Both the position numbers and the translations under genes were made by a program. A stretch of DNA of 64,000 bases, from NCBI GenBank assembly GCA_033239125.1, contig BSWB01000004.1, positions 36,426,001 to 36,490,000 on the forward strand, read 5' to 3'. Position 1 is the stretch's first letter; each line of letters starts with the position of its first letter. This DNA is from Fagopyrum homotropicum. Its lineage: Eukaryota > Streptophyta > Magnoliopsida > Caryophyllales > Polygonaceae. The notes under the pieces are model-generated. The model did not search any database, was not told where the DNA came from, and was given only the letters and a program-made list of their open reading frames with translations. This document shows positions 38,816 through 49,660 of this stretch, piece by piece.

Positions 38816-38962
38816 AAATTATCATCGATGGGGATGCGGAAATGACCAATAAATTGGGAGGATGGAGCTTTCGATTGGGTGTTACATTGGGAATTGTTGC
38901 CAATTTCTATCTCATTAATTTTGGATCAACAATCTCAATCTTGTAACTGTATTGTTGCATTA

Positions 38963-39048
38963 TACATTCTACGATATATTCTCTTTTTGCTTTATTCTAG
39001 TACCATACATTCTACGATATATTCTCTTTTTGCTTTATTCTAGTACCA
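38963..39048. repeat. 43 bp tandem duplication downstream of the SDR gene
   Basis: Two identical adjacent 43 bp units start with TACATTCTACGATATATTC at 38963 and 39006. They lie about 150 bp after the stop codon, near the expected transcript end. Confidence 0.9.
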
Positions 39049-39068
39049 TATACTTTTTTGCCAATTAT

Positions 39069-39856
39069 TTAGGGCCCGTTTGGTATCCATATCACAATTA
39101 AAGATATGAGTATGGATATCACCCATACCCATATCTTGTGTTTGGTATATCAAGGTTATCGATATCAAAATGATACCCTGGTATCAACAATCCCTTGTTT
39201 TGATATACCTTCTTTCTAGGAGGTATCGTTTCTCTCTGTTGATCGATATATCTCTATACATATAGCTTCTTCATCCTCCTGGCAATCTCTTCCTGTTTTC
39301 TACTACAAATCCTTGGAGAGTTGCAAGTGATCAATGTTCGCTCTGCTTCTCTCGATCGATATATCTCTCGCCCTGCTTCTCTCTCTCTCGCCCAACTTCT
39401 CTCTCAATAGTCACCCTATTTTCAATTTTTGATGTTTGATTATTCAGCAACTCTCTCGCCCTGTTTCTCTCTCTTCCTGAATTCTGCAACTATTATTCTG
39501 CAATTACAAATCCTTGATGTTTGAGCATAACAAATATTTGAAGATTGTACTTGCTTTGGAGGGAGTCTTCAAATCCTCAACCCTAACCCTAACCTCTTTG
39601 CAAAACGCATTCATCTGCGTATAAGAACTCTTCAAATCCCTCATTAATGGTGCTTCCTTCCTCTCCTGCTGTTATCCCTAACCTATTCTCACCCTGATTC
39701 TCTCTCTTTCTGTTTTTAATTTTGATTTCAAATTTGATATACTACACTATATCAAACTGGGATATAGATATTAAATGATACTCATATCTTGATACTCATA
39801 TCTCATACTCATATCTTATACCTTTTGTTAGGGTATCGATACCAAACGACCCCTTA
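39069..39856. mobile_element. PIF/Harbinger-type non-autonomous element (large Tourist-like MITE)
   Basis: The element is 39072-39853 (782 bp), flanked by the 3 bp duplication TTA. Terminal inverted repeats read GGGCCCGTTTGGTATC on the left and, reverse-complemented, GGGGTCGTTTGGTATC on the right. The TTA duplication and GGGCCCGTTTGG end are typical of PIF/Harbinger Tourist elements. The subterminal parts hold further inverted repeats of ATATGAGTAT. The middle is a pyrimidine-rich tract (CTCTCTCGCCC units, about 39230-39480). No transposase frame is present. Confidence 0.85.
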
Positions 39857-41715
39857 GTATTGTTGATAACTATTCAGGAACTTGGAAATATCTCATTATT
39901 AGGTGTAATGTATAAAGTGTTTTCTCATAAATTCAAAATATAAAAAAAAATAATACACACTAAACAAAAAAAAGTACTTGAAACTTATTAATTAATTTCA
40001 ATCCCGTTCAAAATCATTGTTGATTGGAGTTTAAAAAGTCATCATTTTTAAGAGTTTTTATTTTGATTGACTAAACAATCCACTAATTAAAATGACTAAT
40101 ATATACACTTTAAAATATTATGGCATGATCACGTGTTAGGCAATCGAAGATGTCACCTCAACAAAATGTTAAAATATCTATGCTAATGTCATTCGATAAA
40201 AAAACATATTATATAGATCAATATCTTATCTCACGAATTTTCAATAATTATTTTCAAAATTTTGAATTATTTTGTTAAAAACGTAGTTTGTTTCGATCTT
40301 ATCTCATATTTTTGTAACTCCAAATTATTTTATTTAAAAAGATATTGAGTATCCCTCCATTTCTAATGTGTATTTAAGTATTTTTCAATCTCTCTTACGC
40401 TATTTATTCATCTATTCCTGCGGTTCCTCTTCTTCTTCTACGTAAATGAGAGTTATTTCACTACTAAAATCCTCATTTTAACTTACTTTCAATAGAACAA
40501 CAAAAAGATGCACAAGTATAAAATTGCTTTCTATGACTACTACCTATATTTACTATTGCAGGTTTGATTTCTTCTTCATTTTCTTGATCGCCTCAGTGCA
40601 TTTGTTATTGTGAAGGTACATTGTACTATTATATGTTCTTTTCTTTTTTGATACCAATCGAACAATGCATCAATCGTCAAAGATTATTCTGATTGATGAG
40701 CCGGTAAAACCGATTTCAATATATTCTTCATCCTAACGAATTATATTTAAGTTTTATGATTTTTTTTTATAATATAGGGTTCCAAAGTTCAAGCATTTAT
40801 AAAATATATATGCACAACGGGATCTTCATCGTTTTTTTTTTTTTGAATGAAAAGCGGTTCAAAATACTAGACGTCGTCGTCTAGTGGTTCGAAAGGTCGA
40901 AAAAGATCGGTAGACAAACTAACCGTCAAGAAAGATCACAAACAAATGAGAAAATAAATAAAAAAAAACATTAAAAAAAACCTGAAAGCAAAAACGTCTT
41001 CAACGGAAAGCAGGAAGATCCAGCCAATAGGAGGCAACGAGCAAAAACGTTCATCTTCGAAGGAAGTACAGTAGGAAGTCTGGGGAACAACTGTTGACAC
41101 CTCATATTTGGACTACAATAGAGCCATCAAGGAGTCCATCACTAATCCACACCCCTTCTCGACAAAACGCTCGAACCACCACTAAAAGACAACATCAAAA
41201 CTCGGAAGACGAATGTGCAGAAAAACAGGAATCATGATATACGAGGGTGTATAACTTGATGATTTAAATATTAATGATTCGTCATGATGAAATTTTCATA
41301 GAGGGTTGGATTACAAATTGTTTAAAAACACATAAGCTTTAGAAGAAAAAAAATCGGAAGCTCAATCGCTTTTGGATGAAAAGTAGTCAACAACTAAATT
41401 GGAGGAGATTTTCAAATCTACTCAATTAATGTCTTTTGAACTAATTTTCATATTTGTATTTTGTTAACATTGTTGGGTGGTTTTGGAGCCGTTAGGCCAA
41501 AAACGGTGCCGTTAGGTCGCGAGATTGAAGTCAGTAGGACAATATTGTGAAACTGAGATAGTCTTTTTTTTTTCAAAACCAATTTAACGTACCACATTGA
41601 TTGAAAAATTGGGCCATTAGGCCCAATTCATAAACAAGGATGAAGAAAGGCACACGTTGAAGGCCAACGATAGAAAGTCGCCGATGAAATCGATGATGCA
41701 AAAGAAAACCTAGCC
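39857..41715. other. Intergenic sequence without recognised genes
   Basis: It is AT-rich with no credible gene. A T run at 40833-40846 is followed by a GC-richer stretch to about 41225, which could be a minus-strand LINE 3' end with its poly(A) tail. A second T run lies at 41566-41575. Neither has a clear target duplication. Confidence 0.4.
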
Positions 41716-41960
41716 ACCAAGGGCATGAAGGAGGAGGCCGTCACCAAGGAGTACATTGAGAACCTCCACAATCGTCTCTATGTTTGAACTTTCAAGAAGA
41801 AGGCGCCAAAAGGCATAGAAGAGAACAAGAAGTTCGTCAAGAGGATAGGGAATGACCAATTTGAAGTTAGATGTGAAGCTGAACAAGTAGATCTATAGAG
41901 TCGATTAAGAGAACGTGAGAAGAAGAGGGGATTCCTCGTCGGACTACACAGTCAAATGAA
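41716..41960 (+). pseudogene. RPL31: 60S ribosomal protein L31 pseudogene fragment
   Basis: The plus strand reads MKEEAVTKEYIENLHNRL, then a stop where Gly-Cys is expected, then TFKKKAPKGIEENKKFVKR. This matches the plant eL31 N-terminal half (KEEVVTREYTINLHKRL..TFKKKAPKAIKEIRKFA). The following DNA, GATGTGAAGCTGAACAAG, encodes the conserved DVKLNK, but it is out of frame and followed by TAG. No introns are visible over this span, so it may be a processed copy. It cannot encode a functional ribosomal protein. Confidence 0.78.
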
Positions 41961-43004
41961 CTCCTTTCCCCACCAAATTGCTATCAATTTTGAAGAACAT
42001 TTACTTTACCTTTGTTTCAAGCCAAAACTTGCTCGAAACCCATCAAACACTGATGCGGGATTGAAGTGTGATTGTCTGATCTAGATTGAAATTTCGGAAA
42101 GCTGTTTTAAAGAACAAATCTCAATGGAGAATCTCAAGCGAGATTCTTTTGTTCGCCGAGATTTATGTAACTTCGAAACCAAAGAACGTGAGTTTGATTG
42201 ATTGATAATGGAAAGGAAAGAAGATGATTTATGGAATGAAAATAAGTAGAAATATAGGAAGATACAAACCAAGATATTCCGGCAAAAACTTGACCAATTA
42301 TGTGTCAAAACCCCTACGAAGAGCTTACCTTAACCCTCAATACTTTAACCTTACACAAGCCTTCTAAGTAAGACAAGCACACGGAGGGACTGGAATTGAC
42401 CAGGAGCACCAACATTTAAGAAGATTAACACACCCAAGCACAATCTAGTAAAGACTCACAACGATTCAATCAAGACTCTTTCTTTGATTGAATAGAAATG
42501 AATAAAACACAAACTTCTTAATCAAAGCTACGAGTTCACACAATATTGTAAAATTATTAATAAAATTCAGTCTACCTAATAATCTCACCTTCTAAGGTTA
42601 TTTATAGGTGAGATTCTAAGAAAAGATAAAATCTACAACTAAAAGATAATCCTAAAAGATAGGATCAACAAATACCTTTAAGAATGTTTAAGAGCTTTTA
42701 AAGGTATTAAAATAATAAAATACCTATAACTAATAAGATCACGGCTGGATCTCATAACTCTCAACAAGAGCCAAATCTCGGTCAATAGTTGTGAAAATTC
42801 CGGGTGAGATTTTGGTCCTCAGGGCCGAGATTTCTTCTCTGGAGCTCTTTCTTCGCTCTAGACACCTTCTATGCTTGCTGGATCTTCTTGGCCCTTTCTT
42901 GGTCCTTCCATGGTAGTCAACAATGTCACTAAAGGATACCTAAGGGTGGTAGGGTCTCTTTGAATATACATATTTCTAATAAGCTAGCAACTTCATCATG
43001 TGTG
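41961..43004. other. Intergenic or decayed retroelement sequence
   Basis: I see no gene. Repeated GAGATTT and AATCTC words (42110-42180, 42590-42620, 42770-42840) suggest an old LTR or repeat. The region joins the Ty3/gypsy integrase remnant on the far side of the hAT insertion, so part may be that element's 3' end. Confidence 0.4.
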
Positions 43005-44165
43005 GTCTTTGCTAGGGGTGTTCAGAAATTATCCGATCCGTCAATAATCCGACAATCCGACTCCGAAATATCCGAGTTTTACACTATCCGATGGAAAGCT
43101 ATCCGTATCCGCTCCGATCCGGCAAAAAATTTCGGATAGACGGATCGGATACGGATCTTGATTTTTTTATACCCGGATATCCGTTATCCGAGTATATAGA
43201 AAATATTAATAGAATTATATCAATTATGTTCTATTAGTTGAGTTGGTGAGAGGCAGAGCCAGATTTTTAGGTTTTCCCACCTAGTCACGAGTTCGATTCT
43301 CCTTACCAACTTCCCCAATTTTATTTTTTTGCATTTTTTTTACAAAAACCCTAATTGTTTCACACTTCAGCCGTCAAAACTCAAAACAGTCGTCCCTCTC
43401 CTCTTTTGTAAGGCGAAGGCAACGGCGACACTGCGATTTTGCGAAGTGCGAATCCTCTCCCAGTCTTTCTCGCCTTCGTCGGCGACAGCCGCCTCTCACA
43501 ATCGTCGATGACACCTCTCACCATCGTCGACGACACCTCTCTCTCGCCTTCGTCGTCTCAAACGACCCTCAATCTCTCAGACGACCCTCAATCTCACAGT
43601 CTCTATAGCAGGCTGCAACTCTCTTACATTTCCAACTCCCTCAGTCTCTCTCTCGTCTTCGACCTACAGACTCACAACTCTCTTGTCTTCGACCCGCAGA
43701 ATCACATCTCTGTTGTCCCTGTCCTAATGTTGCTTTGATAAAACTGAATGTCATTTTTTAGTGTAAACTTGAAATCTGAATGCCATTTTTGACAGTGTGA
43801 TTATCAATTTATATATTGTAAACCTGCAGAATCACATCTCTCTCAGCCTTCTGTCTTTATGAGAGTGTTAACGATTTGCTGAGGATGTTGCATTGCTGAG
43901 TTGTTGTGCAGCATGTGTTGCGATTATAGATTTAGGACTACAAATTTTCAAATTACAATTACAGTTTACAGATGCAGTTTTTTTTGTATCCGGATCACCG
44001 GATATCCGCTGTCGGATATCCGACCCGTTTATGATTCTCGGATCGGATATCCAGCAACTTTAAGATCGGATCCGGATATCATTTTCGCAAAAAAAATCCC
44101 CGGATATCCGATTTTGGATATCCGAACGGATCGGATATCCGGAAATGAACACCCCTAGTCTTTGC
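43005..44165. mobile_element. Non-autonomous hAT element with 8 bp target duplication
   Basis: The element is 43013-44157 (1145 bp). Perfect 12 bp terminal inverted repeats TAGGGGTGTTCA/TGAACACCCCTA and an 8 bp duplication GTCTTTGC (43005-43012, 44158-44165) identify hAT. Subterminal regions at both ends are packed with CGGATATCCG-like palindromes and their halves, probable transposase-binding clusters. The interior includes a tRNA-like stretch and a pyrimidine-rich, GC-richer block (43370-43740) but no transposase. Confidence 0.92.
43228..43330 (+). mobile_element. tRNA-like SINE fragment inside the hAT element
   Basis: The plus strand shows a pol III A-box-like GAGTTGGTGAGAGGC followed about 50 bp on by a B-box-like GAGTTCGATTCTC, then a T- and AT-rich tail. 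Spacing and order are as in tRNA genes or tRNA-derived SINEs, but it does not fold as an intact tRNA. No clear target duplication was found. Confidence 0.5.
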
Positions 44166-44600
44166 TCTTATTCTAGTGATGACTCGTTCCATAGCGGGAC
44201 TTGAAGATGGTGTGACTGTCTTGTCCTTCATTGCCTTAGCTCTTGATCTATTATTTGCTCCTTGAGATAGTGTTGGGGATGGTCCCTCATATACTCCCAT
44301 TCTTTTAAAGGGTTCGTCCTCGAATCACCAATATGTTCATCTTTAGACTCAAAAGGACTTAAGTCTCCTACATTGAAGGTCTTACTTACTCCATACTCAG
44401 TTGGAAGCTCCAAGACATAAGCGTTGTCACCATCCTTACGCTTTACACAAAATGGTCCATCTTCTCTTGTTAGTCTTCCTCTTCTTTAGAAATTGCCCTT
44501 TCCTTAGGTGCAACCAAACAAGATCTCCTCTATTGATTGAATTGTTTGCCTCTACCATTTTCGATCCTTCTTTGGGTACTAGCAACGCAATACGTGGCTA
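44166..44600 (-). pseudogene. Ty3/gypsy integrase C-terminus and pol tail fragment
   Basis: The minus strand reads NAYVLELP (across a frameshift), then TEYGVSKTFNVGDLSPF and DSRTNPLKE, matching the end of plant Ty3/gypsy integrases ('NAYVLELPxxYGVSxTFNVxDLSPF..DLRTNxFQE'). It continues to SRAKAMKD, like the 'TRSRAK' pol tail. The hAT at 43013-44157 interrupts it right at the pol tail. It is a separate retroelement from family D and has no LTR that I can identify. Confidence 0.78.
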
Positions 44601-45150
44601 AAAGCAACGAAACTCACAACCCAATGAGTTATGTACTCCATCTTCGGTAAAACTGTAACAACAATTTGGAGAAGATATATAGAATTCAAAGAGAGAAATC
44701 TACCAGCAGATGAACCTTGATAATAAAATGGGGTAAATATAAGGAGGGAAATGTGAGAGTGTAAGAGAACCTTTTTGAGGGAAATATGAGATGTTTAGAA
44801 ATTAGTAGTGTACTTAAAAACTAAATTGTTGAGTATGGTTAATGATAGGGTTGGGATAGAAACATTTCAGGCTAAATGTTACTCTGCATGTTTCTCCCGA
44901 CAAACAAGGTAAGTCGTTTGACTTACTTAGAGCTACTCTAAATAGACTTGCTGAATTTCTCATAGTATGTATTGATATGATTTTTTGCATGATTGATATG
45001 GAATTTACATTTATCGAAAGCATGAATTAATAATGAAATATATATGATGTTCTGATTCGTAATGAATTAGAATATATTGATTGGCAGCTTGAGTTGACAT
45101 TGTGTTGCATGAACGGTAAAAAGGGGGAGTATGTATATTTTGTAACCATG
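44601..45150. other. Intergenic sequence without recognised features
   Basis: AT-rich with no convincing gene. It ends where a truncated LTR terminus begins at 45151. Confidence 0.5.
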
Positions 45151-45239
45151 TGTAACACCCTGAATCCGCGGGACTCGGGATGCTACGGGTTAGGACCTCA
45201 TAATGGGTCCCGACCCTTAGCTTGACAACAATTTCATCA
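45151..45239 (-). mobile_element. Truncated LTR terminus (family E fragment)
   Basis: 89 bp beginning TGTAACACCCTGAATCCGCG, the outer LTR end shared by these families and closest to B. It is cut at 45239 by the start of element D, with no continuation found on the far side of D. Confidence 0.7.
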
Positions 45240-46053
45240 TGTAACACCCCGACTCCACGGAACTCGGGATGTTACGGGCGGAGACCTCACAATGGGTCCC
45301 GACCCTTAGCCTGATAACAATTTCATCGGATCTTACTACAAGACACAAATAAAGGCAAAAGCGAAATTCATTTTTAATGCAATGCTATGAACCCCAAAAG
45401 AAAAAAAACCCGAAAGACTCTAGCCGAGATACAACTCCAAAGACAAACGCCATATATGCGATATACATAATACCATAAACAATACATAAATAAAACCCCA
45501 ACCAACCCATCCTAAAATGCACGGACCCCGGCTGTCCACTCTTCCGGATCTCTCGGCTGCATCCCTAACCTGCAAGTCAACTACAACAATTCGGTATAAA
45601 ACCGTTAGCTAGCATTCAAAGCATTAGAATCATGGTATTGACACACACACACACATAGGCATAATAACACACAACATGATCTAAACACACATGTCCGGTT
45701 TATTATCTCTTTGTTATTATTAAGTCATATCCCTTACTATTGCACTTATGGTGTGACACGAGATTCACTCGCCCTTGTCCTCTTTCACTATACGGGTTTG
45801 TACTTGATGCAGATCAGCATCACCCATTGGACTGGTCGCAAGGCACCTCCCAATCATCCCCATTTTGGACTGGGCAAGCGGTCACCGCCCGTTATCATAC
45901 ACTTGGGCCAAATATAAACATATAAAGTCGGTGGTCCTATTACCGGTTTAGATGTTATAACATAAACAATAAACACACACATAAACAACAAACACACACT
46001 ACCCAACACGCATCGAAACTAATACAGAGAATACGAGCTAAGTAAGTCCGAAG

Positions 46054-46062
46054 ACTTACCTC
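46054..46062 (-). promoter_or_regulatory. Putative 5' splice donor in D LTR (left)
   Basis: GAG|GTAAGT on the minus strand within an inverted repeat (about 46040-46060), about 820 bp before the sense LTR end. The right LTR has AAG|GTAAGT at 53249-53257. Confidence 0.5.
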
Positions 46063-47201
46063 GTCTCAAAGCTAACCGAAACCAATAACACTCTCCGGAG
46101 GAATATAACCAAAGCCTGTTCAAGACAAGGCACGATAATCAACAACCACTCACATAAGCTAGAAGTCCTTAGACTTCTAGTACTATATACTCTTATTAGG
46201 TCACACGCTCTCATAATTTAGGATACACTCCTAGCCCTCATGAAGTCACGAGATCTCAACTATAACCACATGCTAGGATACTTCCATCCTAACTCCACAA
46301 TCTCAACAAACTCGTACTCACAACCTCAACAAAGCTCACATGATAACATACACATCTCGATCCTTAGAACGTTCAAACCATCCTCACCTAAAGTTCAAAC
46401 CACTACTTGGTATTCACTCTAAGTTATGCTAGATCCATCCTAACATGCTACTAATACTAAACGTAACTAGATCGAGGAAAAAGGTAACTCACATGACGTC
46501 AAAAGACGGAAGACGGTGTATGGATGCCGACTTGGACTCGTTAGGTCTTTATCGGGACGCTTCCGAACCTAACACCAAAACTAGACAAATTTAGCTCGTA
46601 CGCTAAATTTGATCGGAAGATATATAATATATATATATAATTCTAAGAAAATCCCTGTTTCAAAATGGCCATGTTAAATTCCGCAAAAACCCCTCCGGTT
46701 AAAATATGAAATTCTAGGAACTTGGTCGTAAAACCGCAATTACAACTTGAACCATAAACCGAATTTAAAATCCGCAATTATATTTTCCGGGCAATCTAAA
46801 CATCATAAACCCAATGGTAAAACTCGTTCTCAAAGCCGTTCAACCATTTTCCGGGCAAAAATATACAATCTTGTAAATGCGGGCCATAAACCGTAAATTA
46901 ACCCCTTGGGCTATATTTTATAATTATACCAACATGAGCAAATCTGCAACTTTAAGAAATTAGGGTCAAATCTGCAAATACAAAATACTGGGTCCATTCT
47001 GGAATTAACATTAAAAGGAGGGGCCGATTGTAATTAATAACAAGGGTTTCAAAAAATACCCAAAGCGCTTCTTCTTCAGCTGGGAAAAGAAGAAGCAGAG
47101 GCGGCTGGAAGAAGACCTCCGGCGGGCGAGTTGATGGCGCAGGGGAAGGTGGCGGCCATGGCTCCTCCGGCGTGGTTCTTCAACGGCCCAAGCGAGGCCC
47201 T

Positions 47202-47525
47202 TCAATGGCAGCGGTGGCGAGGCGGCGGTCGATTTCGAACCGCGACAGAGAAGAAGGAAGAGGAGAAGGCAGATGCGGCTCCGACGGATTCTTCAGGGTG
47301 CAGCGCATCGAAGGCCTCCAATGACATCTCTCCGGAAACAGCCGACTGCTGTAACAAACAGAAGGGAAGGGTTCTGGCGCGACAGAATCCGGGAGGAGGA
47401 GAGGCGTTTGCAGATGGCTTCACTGGCTCGACAAAGGAGGACTCGAGGTGGGTGACAAAAGGGCTACTCTTGTTCTCCCGGTCCGGTGGAGTGCCTCCCT
47501 GCAACGACGGCTTTCTTGGTGGCAA
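47202..47525 (-). other. Conserved 107-codon sense-strand ORF in D LTR (left)
   Basis: It runs in the sense direction of the retrotransposon, starts MPPRKPSLQG and is rich in Pro, Ser and Ala. The encoded protein is identical in both D LTRs (see 54400-54723); the single nucleotide change between them is synonymous in this frame. I recognise no domain. It may be an ORF, a structured leader or simply a conserved DNA block. Confidence 0.35.
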
Positions 47526-48475
47526 TATGAGAGTGAAGGTCGAGCGGCGGAGGTCAAAACAAAGGGACAGAGAGATCCGGAGGCGAGACGGGGGAGAGCA
47601 GAGGCTTGGATACGTGAAGAAATCTCAAAAGCGCAGGAGATAGGCGTGAGAGGGAGAGAGGGTAGGGGAAAGGTTGCACCAAGGTTTGACGAGAGGTCGG
47701 CTAGTCACAGCGAGTTGCAGGGTTAGGGACATGCTAGGAGTCGGGTGTGAGGGCGAGGGGTCGGGGGTGAGGTTAGCGAGGGGTCAGGGCAGCAGGTATG
47801 AATTGCGTCACTGAAGCAGTTGGGAAGAGAAAGGTGAGGAAGGTGGGGGGAAATAGAAAGAAATAAAAAATAAAATAAAATAATAAGAATACTATTAATA
47901 ATATTAAAATAGGAAAACGGGAATTAATAAATTCGATCAAGAACATTCGTAACGGTACTTTCAAATCGGAAAACTTTTCCGAAAAAAATAAAATACGGAA
48001 TATATGTATACTTAAGATATATAAATATACCCGTAACAACTAATTTACAGTAAAATATTGTCGAAAATTATTCAGGCTATTAAAATATTAATAAAGATAC
48101 GCCAAAATAAAATATCGAAAACGCCCCTAAATTTTGGGCGTTACAACAGATCTCCCTAAAAAATAAGTTTCGTCTCAAAACTTGCTATGCGCTGAACTTC
48201 TTAGTCGCTAAGGCCGAGGTATGTACCTCTCAAACTAAGAAGGCTTAAACCTTCTAATCTATACACACAAACTACTCGAATTACCTTCGTAAGATATATC
48301 AGGTTATATAGCACATTCCCGTAGAGGGTACAAACTACTCATAACATCACACATGCACATATCTCAACCAAGGGAAGAACTAGGTCTAAACCGTCGATTC
48401 TATCGATACTACTAGCTCAGCGTAAAACTCAACCAAAGATACTATCCTCCGTCTTCCAGTTAGCCTCATCGTCTC

Positions 48476-48612
48476 GAGTCATGTAAGTACTCTCTCGACG
48501 GATACACATGAAACACCGGGTGAACACTATCTACTCTTGGCGGCGACGCCAACTTATAAGACACTTCTCCAACTCGCGCTAAGATCTCAAAAAGGTCCGA
48601 TATATCGGAATT
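48476..48612 (-). pseudogene. Integrase C-terminal fragment of element D
   Basis: One minus-strand frame reads YIGPFEILARVGEVSYKLA and then VDSVHPVFHVYPSREYLHD. This closely matches the conserved Ty3/gypsy 'YIGPFEILxRIGxVAYxLALPP..VHxVFHVSxLRKY' block that typically precedes a chromodomain or the pol end. Neighbouring sequence is stopped. Confidence 0.82.
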
Positions 48613-49179
48613 CAACTTCCTTCTTGGGTCCTTCTCAATGCAATATATCCATTATGGTTCTCTTTTATTGTCTCTAACAAAGAAGATCGGATTTCCATTT
48701 TACACTATTGGCTTTGGTTCTTGTCAAACCAACTTTAATGTTACGGTTCCTCAATTCTTGTGGCAATTCCAAGTAACGAAGGAAGTACCTTACTTCGTAC
48801 CGCTTCTACTAACGATACCAGTATGTTATTACTTTTATATCGCTCCTCTATACCCAATCAAGACCTTGTCTTGGAGAATCACTTGTCCACTACAAACCCA
48901 TAATACCTCAAGGTAAATCGAAACAGTTGCACCAATAAATCCCCTCTTAACTCTCAGCAACTCTATTGTCAATTCTTCGTCCCATTCAGTACTTCATTGT
49001 CATCCGGAGTAGGTTACCATAATTGGTGTTATACAACTTCTCTCTTCACATATCTGGTAAAGCTCAGCACATCCAAGAAAACTTGTAACCTCTTTCACAT
49101 CTTTCGGGGTTTGTCATCCCGAGATAACATGTCATACATCTTTTCTCTTTTTCAAGAGTAGACCCAAAGTATCTCATCC

Positions 49180-49660
49180 GGGCATCTGTAACCCCATATG
49201 GAAAAACTACAACTCGTAGTGACTTTGATTGGTCCCAAAATGTCGTACTAGCAATATCTCAATCTCGAACTCTCAAACGGTGACAATCATGTTCTTAACT
49301 TAATCTTATAAGAGACTACCAGCCCTTACAACTGATCGAGTAGATCATCCATTCGTTGTAAGGGATACTTGTCCTTCATTGTCATCTTGCTCAACTTATA
49401 ATAATCGATGTACAAACGGAGATAACCGTCTCTCTCTTCGCAAACTGGTGTTCTTCATAACAACTTCAAAACAAGAGTTTAAGATATATTCGGAGTTCCC
49501 CATGTAGTGTATTGGTTCGACGAACTCTTATCGTCAAAAGCTTGCAATTGCTTCCTCGATTCGAGTACCTTTACGGGTATCATTTATTGATGTCTTTTAT
49601 ACGGTGCCTTAGAAATGGGAGTTGAGCCCATATCAATCTTAGCAGTAAAATTCACATTCC
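49180..49660 (-). pseudogene. Reverse transcriptase fragment of element D
   Basis: The minus strand shows GSTPISKAPYKR, then SRKQLQAFDDKSSSNQYTTWG, then DGYLRLYIDYYKLSKMTMKD and KYPLQRMDDLLDQL, matching the N-terminal half of Ty3/gypsy RT (PISKAPYRMAP.., RLCIDYRELNKVT, YPLPRIDDL). Several stops and the missing catalytic-loop portion make it non-functional. Confidence 0.85.

Larger units (their letters stand above)
45240..48145 (-). mobile_element. Family D left LTR (3' LTR)
   Basis: A 2906 bp LTR from TGTAACACCCC to GGGCGTTACA, followed by a polypurine tract on the minus strand. It differs from the right LTR by roughly 3-4 percent outside 47136-47533, so D is older than A or B. It includes a splice-donor hairpin (46054-46062), a TATA-rich stretch (46620-46641) and a GC-rich block (about 47060-47860). 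The 107-170 codon frames in the GC-rich block occur in both LTRs and have no recognised family. Confidence 0.9.

Noticed and set aside
40833..41225. LINE 3' end with poly(A) on the minus strand
   Set aside because: There is a T run and a composition shift but no RT fragment or target duplication, so it is noted only as a possibility.
43228..43330. Functional tRNA gene
   Set aside because: A- and B-box-like words are present but the sequence does not form a cloverleaf or contain a clear anticodon arm.
47131..47643. Plus-strand 170-codon open frame in the D LTR
   Set aside because: It is antisense to the retrotransposon, shortened to 146 codons in the other LTR, and has a non-synonymous change there. 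The sense frame is the better candidate.
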